NCBI GenBank assembly: GCA_020152595.1
Contig: JAIGNY010002988.1
Coordinates: forward strand, 67,001-131,000
Reading direction: 5' to 3'
DNA from: Chiridota heheva
Taxonomy: Eukaryota; Echinodermata; Holothuroidea; Apodida; Chiridotidae
DNA: 64,000 nt
The notes under the pieces are model-generated. The model made no database searches, was not told where the DNA came from, and was given only the letters and a program-made list of their open reading frames with translations. Below, in pieces: positions 62,568-64,000 of the stretch. The position numbers were made by a program, and so were the translations under genes. Every line of letters begins with the position of its first letter. The stretch's first letter is position 1.

Positions 62568-64000
62568 AATAAGCCAGTTCACAGAAATGATATGTATTGC
62601 GCAATACAGGTCAAGAGGTCAATTGAGAATGTCTTGCTATAAGCATCCCTGACATGCATTAAAAATAACACTGTTACTTCCTGATTTTTTTTTGGTTTAA
62701 TATTTGAGTGGATTTGGTGCCTTACATGTATGTATTAGTGCTTTCGAAATGGATGTTCCTTCGTGTGGGATGCCATGTGGGACAACTGGAATGGATGCCA
62801 TGTGTGGGACAAGGCTGGAATGCCATGTGGGACATACATTAGGGTGGGATAACATGTGGGACAGAGATATGAACATAGGGTGGGGATGACATTTGAGACA
62901 TGGATGGAAGCCATGTACGATATAGGGTATGCCATGTAGTTCATAAAGCGGATGCCATGTGGCACATAGCGAGGAACGCCCTGTGTAACAAAGGGTGGGA
63001 TATCATGTAAGACATAGATATTGATGCCATATGGAGCATCTAGGAGGATCGGATACCATGTTGGAGTTAGGAAGGAGTAAAATTTGGGACATAGGGAGGG
63101 ATTACATGTGGGAAATAAGGAGGGACGCTATATGTGACATACGGAGGGATACATGTGGGACATAGGGTGGGATGCCACATGTATATAACAATATTGAATT
63201 AAACTAGAGCGATAAATAGCGTCATGATTCGCATACTGATTCAAATTGACACACATATCACAGGTCCAATTATAAAACATCCCACTATCCACCCCACCCA
63301 TGTCCCATCTGACATCCCACCCTATATCCCATATATCATCCTATCCCTCTCCCACATGACATCCATCTGTCCCACATGGCATCCATGCCCACCCATGTGC
63401 CATATGTCATTCCTCCTTATGCTCCACATGGAATCCTTCCCTTTGTCCCACATGAAATCCCTCACCATGTCTCACCCTCCTATGCTCCACATGGCATCCA
63501 TCTCTACATCCCAAATGGTGTCTCATCCTAAAGATGTATAAATTGGCATCCCACTTAGATGTCCAACATGCCATCACACCCTATCCACACGGTATCCTTC
63601 CCTGTGCCCAACATGGTATCCATCCCTAGTATCCCACATCACATCCATCTCTGTCCCACATGGCATCCCTACCCATGTGCCACATGTCATTCTTCCCTAT
63701 GCCCTACATAGAATCCCTCCCTATGCCCTACATAGAATCCCTTCCTCTGTCCCACATGGCATTCCTCTTCATGTCCCACCCTTCTATAGTCCACATAACA
63801 TCCATCTCTATGTCCCATATGTCATCTCATCTTAAAGATGTACCAAATGGCATCCCATGCACTCATATGTCCCAGATATCATCCCACCCTATGTACCCCA
63901 TGGCATCCTTCCCTGTGCCCACATGGCATCCATCACTATGCCCCACGTGACCGTGACATTTATCTCTATGTCCCACATGGCATCTCTACCCATGTGCCAC
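62568..64000 (+). mobile_element. Foldback element with inverted minisatellite arms, copy 2 (cut by window end)
   Basis: Begins AATAAGCCAGTTCACAGAAA and is colinear with copy 1. The left arm (~62755-63175) is of GGATGCCATGTGGGACA type, followed by the same unique spacer (AACAATATTGAATTAAACTA...) and the start of the right arm (~63270-64000) of TCCCACATGGCATCC type. The right terminus lies beyond the window. Confidence 0.82.

Overview
The window looks like animal nuclear DNA from a marine invertebrate. It is AT-rich, split by introns, and filled with short non-autonomous DNA transposons and minisatellites. The recurring 'taggccta' motifs and foldback elements built from inverted minisatellite arms fit an echinoderm or another invertebrate deuterostome best. 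That assignment is inference from repeat style, not from a diagnostic gene. I see no bacterial operon, no CRISPR and no retrovirus-like element.

The only convincing host gene is on the minus strand at the left end. Four exons (10990-11124, 6280-6411, 3204-3329 and 233-945) have clean splice sites, and every junction is phase 1, so they join without a break into the last 367 residues of a protein. This gives a basic and then acidic/Thr-rich juxtamembrane region, one transmembrane helix and a cytoplasmic tail of about 250 residues ending at a stop. I do not recognise the family. The upstream exons are not securely located. One isolated exon-like block (31608-31756) and a cluster of splice-consensus blocks (50972-51752), both on the minus strand, are candidates only.

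The rest is mostly mobile and tandem DNA. Elements flanked by TTAA fall into four unrelated terminal families: A (3478, 7998, 10735, 12823, 47930), F (32899), G (48660) and J (53032). There are five Harbinger-like MITEs with TTA target sites (1739, 45432, 54880, 55634, 59176). A hAT MITE with a perfect 8-bp duplication sits inside an A copy (4008-5081). Smaller hAT-like fragments lie at 6115, 39039 and 39400. A 2.0-kb Mutator-like element with TIRs of about 390 bp lies at 42355-44356. Other items are an L2/CR1-type LINE tail (46912-47726), a tRNA-like relic (9548-9622), and several small foldback MITEs. Two colinear copies of a 1.7-kb foldback element have arms that are inverted minisatellites (29155-30885 and 62568 to the window end).

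Tandem arrays include a 48-bp array (34397-37672) with a clear 26-unit higher-order repeat, a 52-54-bp array (21303-24515), a 33/34-bp two-type array (41102-42325), a 28-bp array that grew inside a ~290-bp tandem unit (25480-27185), a 44-bp array (11947-12735), a purine-only ~21-bp array (15012-15790), and two long TA tracts. Many of these have periods divisible by three and so show long open frames on both strands, which I treat as artefacts.
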